DNA of 64,000 nucleotides from Sclerotinia nivalis (Eukaryota > Ascomycota > Leotiomycetes > Helotiales > Sclerotiniaceae). The translations under genes were made by a program, and so were the position numbers. The stretch is taken from assembly GCA_029531795.1 (NCBI GenBank), contig JAPEIS010000008.1:2232001-2296000 (forward strand), read 5' to 3'. Below the pieces are notes generated by a model. That model worked only from the letters and a program-made list of their open reading frames with translations. It was not told where the DNA came from and ran no database searches. The first letter of the stretch is position 1. Each line of letters begins with the position of its first letter. Positions 37,002-49,289 of this stretch are shown one piece after another.

Positions 37002-40000
37002 TCAAGCCACCGAAACACGCCTGTCTCTTTCCAAATCTATTACAATCCTACTCAAATCCTTCAACGGCACCGGTTTACTCATGAAAATATTAATACCACT
37101 GCTATAAGCTTCTCTTTGACTTTCATCACTGGCCAATCCCGTAACTGCGACAATGAGAGTTGCTTTCAAATTTTCTTCCCTCTCAAACCCTCTTATACGT
37201 TGACTTGCCTCGAAACCATTCATCACTGGCATACTTATATCCATGAATATGACGTCCGGCTTCTTCTTCGCAGTTTTATACTGAGATACTGCCTGTTGAC
37301 CATTTACCGCACAATAGTATCGCATATTCAGTTTCTTCATGCATGCTATGAGGATTTTCATATTGATGGGATTATCTTCGACAAGAAGTGCAATTGGTTT
37401 ATCGGATACAAGTGTATCAGAATCTGAAGGCTGTTGAGCGAGCGGGCTGCTTACGGCTAAGGAAGGAGAAGTGGTTCTCCGAGGATTTGGAGGCAGCGCA
37501 AGAAAATGGCTACCATCGTGGCCACTAGACCTTTCGAATATAGCAAGAAAGCACTCCGCAAGCTTTTTGGGACCAATTCTGGAATATTGTTAGTTCCAAG
37601 AACTTCAGTCGAGGGCAAAAAAATAAAAATCAGCAGGTGATGAAAAGTACATACGGATTGCTGAGAAAATGTATGTTCTGGTAATTCTCGGATAATGCTC
37701 TCCGTTGGAATTGTGCAGATCCCGTCAAAACAATGACATGCCTATTCCGCGTATCACCCGTAGCGTCCGAATAGAGAATTTTCCAACTGTTCTCCAGTTC
37801 GTAGAATCTCTCAGAAGTTACCAGGAAGACATCTCCCGTTGCGGTGTCAAACCCGACAGCTTCACTAGTCTTCATTCCAAACCAATTCCTGGAGATTCTA
37901 GAGACCGCTGGACCTACAGACCCATGATGGTTCCAATTTGCATCTACTGGTTTCTCGGGTTCAGGGGTTGAAGTTTCCATTTCTATCAATACCAACTCTA
38001 GACCGTCGGTATAAGTTCTAGCTTTCTCAATATTGCTTGGCATTCGAGGTACTTCTACGACTTGTGGTTGGGACTTCTCAAGTTTGAGAACAACTTTGAC
38101 AACGGTGCCAGTACCTTGAATACTAAAAACTTCGATTTTTCCATCAAGCGCTCCTACAATTTGACGAACAATACTAAGGCCCAAGCCAGCACCAGCTGTC
38201 AAACTATCCTCCTGGGCGAACGGAGTGTATATTTGACGCTTTAGGAAATCTGCCGCGATACCTCTTCCTGTATCGCTAATGGTCAAAGTAACAAAAGCCA
38301 GATTTTTTCTCGACTTTGGCGACGTGGCCATTTCATAACTAAGGCTTACCTTGACTAATCCAGACGTGGTGAATTTCAATGCGTTTCCAAGTATATTCAT
38401 CAGAATGCGCTTCCATGCTCCAGGTTGACTCAGAAAATTCCAGTTCGATTTATGGTCAACGTCAAGAATGACAGACAGCGACTGTGCTTCCTCCATTCCT
38501 TGCATGTCGGGTCTGGTGGGAGAAATTGGATGATCCATATCGGTGCTGACGGTAGATTTTGATTGCAGAGTATAAACATGCCCAGCATATATACCATTTA
38601 TAACATCCTCTGTGATAGAGGCAATATCGAGATCTGAGGTCAAGCTGATAGTTCCATAAATCCGGAACTTTTCTGCAGAGAGAGTCTTTCGTACTCTGGA
38701 AGAACTGCGTATAGCTTTTTGTTCACTTTTCTGTGCTACGGTAAAATTGTTGATTTTTGCATAGTCTAGTACATTATTTAACGTATCAAGTAAAGTGGCA
38801 GAACAATGGCCAATAGTATCTACCACATCCTTCTGATATTTAGTAATCCGGGTGTCCTGTAAAAGTTCGATGCTTCCAGCAATTCCATGAAGAGGACTGC
38901 GCAATTCGTGACTAATGGATGATATCAAAGAAGTCTTGGTCTGGTCAGATGCGATCATATCAAGACGGGATACTTCAGCCATGATACTATTCCCGAAAGC
39001 AGCCACGTAATTCAGATCATCGTCCAGATTGAGCACTCGAGTTGGATCTGAAGTCCAGAGCATAGCACTAGCAAACCAGCGCCCACGCTGTGAATCCCAT
39101 AATGGCAGAACCATTACATACCTGGCACCGGGAAATATCTGTAGCATAGTTTGACCCTCCAAAACTTTGGAAGATGCCTTTTTAAGCAGTGGGCTATGGC
39201 CAGGATCCGCAACAACTGATATCTTTCCAGTGGCGGCAGCGTCGTGAAGGTCATCCTCACTTGATGACATTTGGCCCTCTCCATCAAAGGCATAAACTTT
39301 GCCATGAGGGTGGCGCTTGAATAGGCGGCGAACAAAATTTTCTGTGACAGTCAAGTGCTCTGGCAAATTTGTGTCCCCATGCAATGTACATTGTGATGCC
39401 GTAGAATATGCCAGTACCTCACACATGCGAGTTTGTGAAATCTGCAATTTTTCGGCTGACTCCTTGTCGTGACTCTTATGTTCGGAGTTACTATCCGAAG
39501 CGTTGATACGCGAAGAGGTTCTCTGATCATCTTCACTACTGGATAGTGGTGGCCCATCATGCAGACTGGTAGTCCTCTGCGGATTAATGAATGATGATGA
39601 GCGTCCCCGGGACCCAAAAGTACTTTCCCTAGCATCAAAAAATAAAACTCCTTCTACATCGGTTGACTCACGCATCAGGTTACTGGCGCGAGAAAGCATT
39701 TTTCTCAAGGTTTCGGCATTGTCGGAAACATCTCGGGTACTGAAGTCATCGGCCGGCGTGTCTTTTCCACCCTTTGATGGTTGCATTTCACTGTGTAACG
39801 CCAGCGGCGAAGGATTGGTAAGCTCTCTTGCCGTCGAGACTGGAGATTTATGAAAAGAATCACGAACTGGAACCGGACTGAGAGCGATAGGTTGGTCGAG
39901 CTCTTCCTTAGCAGGGGGCGAATTTTTCCTGACATGAGTAGAAGAAAAAGCAAGTGATTGATAGTCTTCGGCCTTGGGTCTAATTGATATATCATTGTGA

Positions 40001-41041
40001 AGACTCTTTGAAGGCGAGATTGAGGAGTCAATTGGAGAGCTCGGTACGTCCAGCCCTTGCGATTCTTCAACAAATGATAAATTGGCCTCAATACTTGCAT
40101 TCTCGGAATCTGCGTCGCTAGTATTCGTAAAGGTAGCTGCTTCTCCAACATTTCTTGTGGGTTGCGAGCAGCTTTCCCGAACAGATGTCTCGCGATCATG
40201 TCGAGTGCGCAGCCACCAGGATTTAATGCTAGAATGGCCTTCTACAAACAGTCCTAATCCCTTCACCATCTTCTCCCCTCTTTGGTGGTCTTTTTTTACG
40301 GCAATATACTCAAGATGGTCCATCACAGTATCAGTAATATCAGTTAAAAAGTCCAATTCTTCTGGCGCCAACCCATTCCGTGGAATATCATCAAATACAC
40401 TATATGCCCCAATGTCGAATCCTTTGCGAGACCGTATTGGCACAGTAGCCACAAACCGAATGTTTGGACCTCGAATAGAATTAAAAGCGTGGTTAAGGGT
40501 CTCATCATCAGCAAGATCGTTTATGACTTTTGGTATGACTTTGGGTCGAAACTCGGTATCGTTGCGCTTGTTCTCTGATCGCGGTGTAGATATAACAGCA
40601 GCACATAATGATTCTTCGCGAGGTATTGTTCGTACGCCCAACCATAAGGAATCTCCAACATCGTGCACATCATCATCCTGAGATGATAACGTTCTTGTCG
40701 ACTCGGCTAGAATGTATTCATGCGTACGATCAACCAATGAGATCATAACCCTCCTTGCTTTTAACCGTAGAGCACCAAGTTGTGCGAAGGCATTGAGTGC
40801 CCGATCCGAGGAGGAATGTGCCTTCGGTGATAGCCTTGGACTTTCTGTATTTTTGCCATCTTGTTTGGGCAAGGGAATGAGGGGCGCCGCGAACGCGGGA
40901 AGATATCTAGAAAGTTCAAGATTAGGTTCAAAAATTACACTAAATGATGAGCAAAATGGATTTAACTGACCTATATACTTCTCGAACCCGTTGAACTTCA
41001 GACACTCTAACAAGTGTTTCCAAACTGGGCTCCGCTGCCAT
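37002..41041 (-). CDS. Hybrid histidine kinase: GAF - HisKA - HATPase - receiver
   Basis: Exons 41041-40971, 40906-37655 and 37578-37002 splice to 1300 codons (1299 residues). The first intron restores MAAEPSLETLVRVSEV...REVYRYLPAF. The second restores the receiver start (IALLVEDNPINMKIL). An N-terminal GAF domain (about 60-230; RFVATVPIRSRKGFDIGAYSVFDD) is followed by a long Ser-rich linker. A second small folded region (about 490-670) comes next. The dimerisation helix has phospho-accepting His690 in SSISHELRSPLHG. The ATPase domain has the N box (ILGNALKFT), DTGRGIA and GAGLGLSIVRQI. The receiver has phospho-accepting Asp1221 in VIFMDISMPVMNG. It should autophosphorylate on His and relay to Asp, then through a phosphotransfer protein to response regulators. 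The signal is unknown. No membrane segments are seen, so it is probably cytosolic. Confidence 0.93.
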
Positions 41042-41280
41042 CACAGCTGAAGGCGAATAAATGTGATATTTATACAATTGCCATCCTCAAATATAAGGTT
41101 CAATCCTCAAAGGAGTTGTGGAGGTAAATATGTAAGCAAATTCAAGTACAAAGGTTACTGCGATTGGTAGAAAGTTAAGGGAATAGAGTCTATACAAGTT
41201 AACAATCATCAAAATTCACTTCACTTTAAGGGTCCAAAAAGATTGGTGAAAACCGGAAGTTTTGAAGATCGATTTGGTTC

Positions 41281-41321
41281 GATTGGTTCGATTGGCCCGA
41301 TTGGCCCGATTGGTCCGATTA
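41281..41321. repeat. 9-bp tandem repeat (GATTGGYYC)n
   Basis: Between four and five copies of GATTGGTTC/GATTGGCCC lie about 250 bp upstream of the histidine kinase start. They encode a short open frame of repeating Asn-Arg-(Thr/Ala), which I regard as incidental. Confidence 0.85.
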
Positions 41322-44300
41322 GTAGGAGTGAAAGGGAAAAGAATTTCTGCATATTGATCGCCGCATTTGTCAATCGTAAATCCGATGGAATTTGACACAT
41401 TAGTGTTTCAAATTCAACGTTTTTAGGTGTAGCGTTCTTTTGAGGAAATGACTGTCAGTGGTTGGATTTGAAGATAAGGAAAGATAGACAATCTTGCATA
41501 AAAATATTTGTGTGTGCACAATTACTTATACCAGTATATCAAATTGTGGTTGTGGTGTGGGGTTTCCATCTACTAGGTACATGAAGATCCCAAGGAAAGG
41601 GGATTTCAACATCAGCCGTTCCAAATTGGTAGTGAGAAACATTGAATGCCTGTATATTAAGATTTGGGGATGACTTCAAGGTTCACATATACTACAATTG
41701 TATATAAATAAATAACATAGTACGTACGTAAGATCCAGGTACACGATCGATAGTCTACCTACCCATTCAACACTTGACTCCATGAATACACCTACATCTA
41801 CATCTAACCTTCCATTTCAAATATATAAAATCCAGGTACATATACATATAAACAATTTCAATTAATCCCCGGATAATTCACCATAATAGTCGCTATTGAT
41901 ACAATTACCTTGCCATCTCCCAGGGGGAGTCCCCAATGTAAAATCCAAGACACACATACCTGCAGTCACATATCCACAGCCATACCTCATCTCCAATTCT
42001 CAATAACCCAACATCCTTACAAGAACACAATAGAGAAACCCATACCTAGCCCCGAAATACTATACCCCAATAACGTAGCCCGAATTAATCCCGTCCATCA
42101 TCTCAGAATACAAAAATGAAAACCCCCTTCCCGTTCCCCTCCTTTTCTAGCAGCTTGACGCAATACGCACAAAGCTCAACGAACCCTCAAATATCAAAAT
42201 TTTCAACCCAGAAGATTCCAAAAAATAGTACCTGCCATCCATCTACAAGGTACCTATTAACTTTCCTCACCTTTCAACCGCCCGCCCAAAAAATTGAAGA
42301 TGCGCCACCCGATCGTACCGGCACAAACACCGAACAACATCAAATCAAGGCGTCACTTCTACCTCAACCCAAAAGATTCCCACAGTAAAGAGAAATAACC
42401 ATAAACAAGCTCACAAGATAGCAGGAATTGCCGCCGGCAAAGTGGATCATCACTATCGAAGTTAGTGTACTACTAGTTTCATACCTGGAGTCCGTCTCTC
42501 CACTACTAGCTAGTCCCAATAGTTTTAACCACAAACAAGGTTTTCGTCCTGATGAGAAGTTTGGTATCTATCTTGCTGGCTAAAGGTAGATGCTATACGC
42601 ATATGTAGCCGGCATATGCTTTTTCGGCCAAGATAGTACGTTATCACCGGTAAGTTTGTCGCCGGAGACACATAGTGCGAGGTTTACGATTATCGAGTCA
42701 CCGCCGATAATTTGATTTAATATGACTCATCTGAAAAAGAACCGTTGAGTTGGGATTCGAGAAAAAGGCCTCGATATCATGAAGTGAAGTGTACAGCAAG
42801 TTAAACAGGTACCGTTATAGCCAGGAACAAATTAAAGTTGTATGCGATAATCAACGCTTCCCGCATGTAGATCATCGATTGTCTTGCGACTCAGGTGCCA
42901 GGAACATGATTGGCATCAAAAGTTCTTGTATATCTTTTAGGAGATGATCATCATCCAGGTCCCAGGAATGATCTGATGTGAAATAATGGCATGAAGCATG
43001 CCTGCTTGGCGCGGTCTTTTAGTACACCGTTTTGATGGGCATGCGCTACTACTAGATAGCTAGCAATCCATATGCCATTATTCTAAAGCGTCTCAATCAA
43101 CAGATTTCCTCATCTCAATAGATCTTGAGCCAAGAAAGTATGAAACTTTTTCCTCCATCATCAATTGCCGGAACGTAGATGGAGAACGGCAAACTCTAAA
43201 CTTCTGACGAGATCATTGTGGTATTAATAGGCAGCGACTAACGACCGGTAACTGTAGGCAATAGCTTAGCTCGAAACAAGTAGTGAATCGCGATATCATC
43301 TGATGTCTGCTGCACTAAAATGTATAGAGTGACAAATAGAGAATAAATATCATAGTTGCAGAAAAGATATAGTCTGGTACTACCAGGAGCTAAGAACCGT
43401 TTTCATAGTGCAAAGCTTTAAATTAGCACCTCTATTGCACAACTATCCCTTTTACGGTACCGAACCTGATACCTGAGCTGATATCGAAGCATTGTAATTG
43501 AGGATGTCGAACTTAATTGTGAGTCGTCATAGTTCGTCCTAGATGGAATTCAGCGAAATCGAACCACTATTACCATAAAACGGCCATTGTGCAGACTTTC
43601 AAAGCTCCCTCCATGTTTAAGTATGGAACATATGCTCTGGCGCAACGCAACGCTTTGCCAGCGCACAACACAACGGAGACTAGTATCTGGGTCTTTATAC
43701 CGTTGCTGGCATTTTCATTGGTCAAGTCAGTCCCGTGACGTAAAATCATCGCAAGTTTTATTTCTGCTGATGCATTGGGATGCATCTCGATGTGGAACAT
43801 ATCATTGAGGTTAAAAAAGTTTAAAACAATGGACGATAGCTAAAAACGTGAAATCAAAGAATACACTTTCCAGGTACCAGGAACAAAGACGGCACCACTA
43901 CCTCGGCAATGAATATTTCCAAAGGGCTATATGTGGCTGAATAGGGATTGATGCTGTGTAACCCAAGGTTCTGGGATTCTGGTCAGTTGATGGGCTTTCT
44001 ATCAAAAAATACCATACATCCACCTGCTAGTTGTCCTTCATCATGCACGAGAAGACTACACCATTAATGAATGTACTGCCGCTTATTTTCGAGTTATTCT
44101 GTGATTATTTTTCGTGCCTTGCATTTTGCAGATGCAAAGGTATCTCTTTTTGTGGTTCCTAGGTGATAGGCAGATTTGAACCTGGATCTTGTTATCTGGG
44201 CATGGTCCGGCTGGATGACTAGATTTGCCCAGGACCTGCATTAACCGGCCCATAACATTCCAAATAGAATTGCCTTGCTACTGGGCATCTTGGTGGATAA

Positions 44301-44707
44301 GGCTGGATGATTGTAAGTCTGTAAGACGTATGTACCCGGTATGATCACAAGTGATCATCCGTAATGGTTGAATAATATAAGTAAGCTTACTCTTCTCTGG
44401 GCGGATATCATAATCATCCTTATGGTTTCGGAGTATCGTATCTTGGTTTGAAGTTAATTGAGATCTGGTTGAGCTTTGCAATATAGCGAATATCCTTCGT
44501 AGCAAATTGATGAATTAACTTTCAATCCATCCATCTGCCGGTGTTGGTATATCTCATTAATCAATCTCAACCATTGTATCTAGTCCTTGAAGGAGGGAGG
44601 GAAATCAAGCTAACTAGAAATTTTTTTTTAATTCTTTTGGCGGTGAGAAGATAATAAAATAAAATTACCTTTGCCCCCGCCCCTCGATTGCTTATCGCAG
44701 AATAGCG

Positions 44708-44760
44708 GCGGCACATTAGCTCAGTGGTAAAAGCGCACAGGGCGCATCGGACTGAAAAGT
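44708..44760 (+). other. tRNA-like fragment
   Basis: GGCGGCACATTAGCTCAGTG followed by GTAAAAGCGCA matches a tRNA 5' half: acceptor start, A box TTAGCTCAGTGG, D arm and the start of an anticodon arm. The 3' half does not fold into a T arm and no matching acceptor strand follows. I treat it as a degenerate tRNA copy. The isoacceptor cannot be assigned. Confidence 0.35.
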
Positions 44761-45779
44761 GTCTTCAAGGGCGACAAGGGACACAGGGACGAATGAAGAA
44801 AAGGAAGATTTTCTTACCGTATAGAAGGCAAAAATAAGATCCGATACGATGCCGAAAATCAATCAATATCATTTATCATTCATGTTCACGAGGCGGCTCT
44901 TAATGCGTTTTCAGCACCACATCATCAAAAATACTGTAATATTGCAGATGCAATGAGAATCTGTTACGTATGATCCACTCATCGCAAACAAATAGAATTC
45001 TTACTAGTATCTCTTACGAGGGGTAACAGATACAGAAGTCTTGTTGAATTGTTACTATTTAGCACTGATCCACTATTTGAAAATATAAGACGATGACTTG
45101 CAGTGCTCGCTGAGATATAATAGGATACTATCAAGCGCATATGCTGCAAGCCGGAGCAGTTCAGGTAAGGGACAGGAACATAAAGTCAGTATCCTGGTCA
45201 ATTTCAGTGGCTCCAGTGAAAGTTTCAAGATTGGTTATAATTTAGCTTTCCCCGTTTCCCGCTGTCATAATTATCAATCATGATCAGGCACTCCGTAACC
45301 TTACATTCATTCATTCAATGTTTGTGCTATGTATTCACTTCCCCTTTCACTCTCCGTTAAGCGGCCTTGAGTGAGCCAAGTAATCGCTCAGCTGTTTGCA
45401 GACTAACTAATAAAGTATTTGATGACCATAGAAAATAATACGTGGTGCATGACTGAAAATGATCGGATTGAGGAAATGTATTGATTTCTTCTGCCTAGGT
45501 CAAGAAGAGAACGGGCGTACCTATAACCTTCCTTAACCATGGGAAATGTTTTGGTAAACCAGCCATATCCCGTACCAGTCTTTTGTAACAGGCATGACTC
45601 CACTGACCTTTACACCAACTTTTGCACCAATCCTTTTCTCTACTTCTATTGTTATTATTCATTAACTTTCGTACCTTTCGTAAGTTTTACGTGCTTAGGC
45701 GTCTTTTCCTTTCGCTTATCGTTACGCTACCTATAAGGTTATCGAATCTATCGATAGCTACCAATAGTTCTAAAATTAT

Positions 45780-45812
45780 AGTCTTTTTAAAGTCTTTTTA
45801 AAGTCTTTTTAG
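45780..45812. repeat. 11-bp tandem repeat (AGTCTTTTTAA)x3
   Basis: Three consecutive copies, the last with G for the final A, followed by a diverged partial copy. Confidence 0.85.
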
Positions 45813-46060
45813 AGTCCTTTGAATGATAATGACCCTCTCCCCTTAGATGAAAATATGAATTTGTACCTATCACTAACACTACCACTACCGATATTTTCTG
45901 ACGAGCGGGCCGACCTGATTTCATCATCATCTAAAAGAGACTAAAGAGCTGGATATATATGAAAGCCTTTGTACCCCCTTCATCAATTCTTTTCCTCCAC
46001 CTTTCCTCCACAATTTCCTCCACCTCCAATCGAAAAATCTTGCAACTTAACAAATTTTAT

Positions 46061-46087
46061 ATGAACTCCTGGTCTCTGACGCATTAA
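46061..46087 (+). promoter_or_regulatory. Upstream ORF in the C2H2 gene leader
   Basis: ATG at 46061 gives an 8-codon frame (MNSWSLTH) ending at TAA 46087, about 820 nt before the main ATG. It counts as a uORF only if transcription starts upstream, which the pyrimidine-rich tract at about 45.96-46.03 kb suggests. A minimal two-codon uORF (ATG CGG TGA) lies at 46784-46792. Confidence 0.35.
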
Positions 46088-46903
46088 ACTTCAAGGTTGT
46101 TTCTGTTCAGGTGTTCTGTCCCGACCCGAATCTTTCCTTGCTCACACTCCTCTTTAACCTACCTCTTACTCTTTCTTACTTACTCTTACCCCTTCATTTT
46201 GCTTTCCGGCACGGTAAGACGCAACTTCAAACTACAGAAAGTCAAACTTCCACAATATCTATCAACAATAAAAAGGCCATCATATATTCATTCCTCCATT
46301 ATCTCCCCTCCAATTCTTGAGATCATTTCAATCCATCCAATAATCTTTCGATTTACGACGTTGAAATCGTATTGCAGATCTTAAAAAACTCGTCTAAAGC
46401 TTAGAAACAAACCCTTGCAGATCTTTCGCAATCATTTCATCTCCGACGAAACGAGGCAAAAGGCAACAATTCTCCCGGTCGCATATCATATCGTAACCAC
46501 TATTTCCTTGTCCCCCCGCCATCCTCTTATCGACAGCACAATTATCGCCGTCGCCCGGATAACCTACAAACAAATATTAAGCATCTTTCCAATAAAAACA
46601 CTCCTCGCTTCTTGATCTATCCTCATCGCGATATCTTTTTCGACTCTGCCTCAGGTCAGGCTGTGTCTTTTTCATTTCCAGGGCTGAAAAGAATCATCGG
46701 AGCTGGATTCTTTTTGAAACCAAGCCTCTACTTGGGTACTTTGCCCTGCTTACGAATCCCATAAAACAATCTCATTTGCCTTGATGCGGTGACAGAGATA
46801 ACCATTTTTATCATCTTATCCTTCTCACCCCTTTCACGACCTTCTACCGCGGCTACCCCTTCTCGTCCAGTCCCCAGGGATCATATCACTGCCGCTAGTC
46901 ACA

Positions 46904-49289
46904 ATGTCTACCGACACTCTATCAACTCAAGAGGCAGCATCTGGCCCCAGATCTAGCACCTCCTTCTTTCCTATAAATTCCAATCGTGCAAATAATACCA
47001 ATGGTTCCGAAGTCGAAGGACCATCCAGCCGGCACAATCCCCAAGAGACGACTTCCACGACGCCTCGACCCAGTACCGCACCGAATACCCAACCTCGGCC
47101 GATGCATGGAACGGAAGATGCAACAACTCCTACGACAACAACATTTGGAGCAGCCTCAAGCGCGCTTGCAAATCAAAGACCTCTCCCACGTCCTTTCGAT
47201 ATTGCTGCATCCGTTTCCGAGTCCGTGAGAGACATGACATCAACCCTTAACAGAAACAATTCAATAATGTCAAATAATTCTGGTGGTTCCGAAGATGTTG
47301 ATATGGATGATTCGGATGTTGAAAGCTCCAATGGTGATGGTTCAAGACCTAATAAAAAGAAGAAAACTCAAAGATTCTTTTGCGTGGATTTCCCACCATG
47401 TAATCTTAGCTTTACAAGAAGTGAGCATTTGGCACGACATATCAGGTAATTCACTACATCTCAAACTATTCCACAATCTTTCCATCTACTAATTGTTATC
47501 CTCATCTAGAAAACACACAGGAGAACGTCCCTTTGAGTGCCATTGTAAGCGCAGATTTTCTCGATTGGACAATTTACGGCAACATGCTCAGACGGTACAT
47601 CAAAATGAGCCAATTCCCCAAGACTCTTTAGCAGCCACTGGCACAAGATATCCTAGACAGGCTCGTAATGACAGAGTCAGGCCTGCTGGGAACAGACCCA
47701 GAGCTGCTACAGCAAGCGGACAGGCACCTACACATCGTGGTCATCATCGGAATTCGTACTCCACCTCGAGCATAAACTCCAATGCATCTAGCTACAGTCA
47801 ATCAAACAGTTTCAGGCCACGTCCACCCCCTCTACAGATGGCTAGCTATGGACCAGATAGCCCTTCAGCATGGCGCCCAAGTTCACCTGGAGAATACAGT
47901 ACACCTACATCGGCTACGTTTTCAACTGGTCAGAATAGTCCGCGATGGGCATCCAATGTGCAATCACCTCTGATTGGCGCCTATTCACGAACTGCTAGCA
48001 TTTACGATGGACATCGTACACCTGGTCGTAGATTGTCTACACCTTCCGCCGCACACCCATTTTCCTCGCCAAGCCTTGCTCCTCATCCTTTCGACACTCC
48101 ACCAACTTTCACTGCACCGACACCTTATTCCCCAGGTATGATTTCAAGTCCCACAACCTCGACGGCTGGTATGGGACAATTGGGGGGGCAATCGATGGCT
48201 ACCAATCATCCAGATATGGACAATAGAAGGAGAACATGGCACCAAGGAACTGATGCAGCTACACTAGCATACACTAGCAGGCTGCAAAATGTCATGACCC
48301 CAAATCACTACGCGAACGGCCCTATTCCTGAACCGCCCACGATTCTTCGCAGCAATGCTCCTCCAGCGGAACATACAAAACTCCCAGGTATATCAAGTTT
48401 GTTTCCTACCAGAGGGGAATATTCGCCGCCTCATCGTGTTATAAGTCAAATGATGACGGATAGACCAAATTCCTATCATCAGCCAAGCCCTACCATGGCT
48501 GACTTGAGCTCCCGTCTCCACCCAAGACATTCCATGGTGGAGTCAACCTTTTACTCCCAGCCCAGACCTGTGCCGGTTAGAGATCGACCTCTTAGCTCTC
48601 ATCTTGATCGACAATTCACCCAGTTAGACCTTCACGGTGCACCACAAGGAGACGCGGCGTCCTGGGCTTCCGACACAGCTCGTGCTGTTCATGCCACTGC
48701 AGAGCAATCACAAGCAGATCGAACAAGAAGAATGCTTGAAGAATGTAGTGATATTCATTCCGGTTTAGAGCCATCACAAGCAAACCAACCAAGAGTGATG
48801 TTTGAACATTCAACACTTGGTCCTCGACCGGGGCCCTCTTCGTCTTACCACCAGCATACGGCTAGTGCACCGGTTACTATGCTCAGGTCAGATAGGCGGG
48901 ACGGATGGTACCACGGACCAGGAGTATATCATCAGACGCATGACAACAGATTTCAAGGAACTTCCCCAGAAGGATCAAGCAGTTCCGAAGGTGCAGCGCC
49001 TGTAACTCCACAGAGCGCCAACACAACGGATTACAATCATACCGTTGTACGATCAAACGGTTACCCCGAGGAAGCTTCTCGACCCATTCGTCCTCAACAA
49101 CCAATCATCCACCACTACCATACACAATCAAATGGAAGTGAACCTTCTTATACGTATGGACCTTCTTCATCAACTCAAACTATGTATCAGCAAATCCCCA
49201 AGTCATCCGAGCAGCCTTACCGCACTGCTCTAGACACTTTGGTCGCCGTCGCTACAGGCGATCAAATCACTGTGCAAAAACCCTTTTGA
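46904..49289 (+). CDS. C2H2 zinc-finger transcription factor (Usv1/Rgm1-like finger pair)
   Basis: Exons 46904-47445 and 47510-49289 join across a 64-nt intron that lies inside the finger linker and restores [14 protein letters not shown]. The product is 773 residues. A Ser/Thr-rich N-terminal region with an acidic patch ([17 protein letters not shown]) and a basic stretch ([11 protein letters not shown]) precedes two C2H2 fingers at about residues 162-220. These are [20 protein letters not shown] and then [21 protein letters not shown]. Their sequence resembles yeast Usv1/Rgm1-type stress and carbon regulators, and many filamentous fungi have one such protein. The remaining 550 residues are Ser/Pro/Gln/His-rich and probably disordered activation or interaction regions. 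The long leader with upstream ATGs suggests translational control. Target genes are unknown. Confidence 0.9.

Larger units (their letters stand above)
41042..46903. other. Gene-poor region of about 5.9 kb
   Basis: No convincing protein gene. It contains the histidine kinase promoter, the 9-bp repeat, a patch with scattered CCAGG-type motifs (42.8-43.9 kb), a tRNA-like fragment (44.7 kb), a short (AGTCTTTTTAA)n run (45780-45812), and the pyrimidine-rich promoter and leader of the C2H2 gene (from about 45.95 kb). ORFs at 41910, 42116, 43570, 43587 and 44278 show no family features. Confidence 0.5.

Noticed and set aside
41216..41398. Short ORF over the 9-bp repeat (Asn-Arg-Thr/Ala repeats)
   Set aside because: A repeat whose length is a multiple of three stays open by chance. 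There is no other evidence.
44150..44260. tRNA-like stretch with a B-box-like GGTTCAAATC on the minus strand
   Set aside because: No T stem forms around the loop and no acceptor or anticodon arm could be built.
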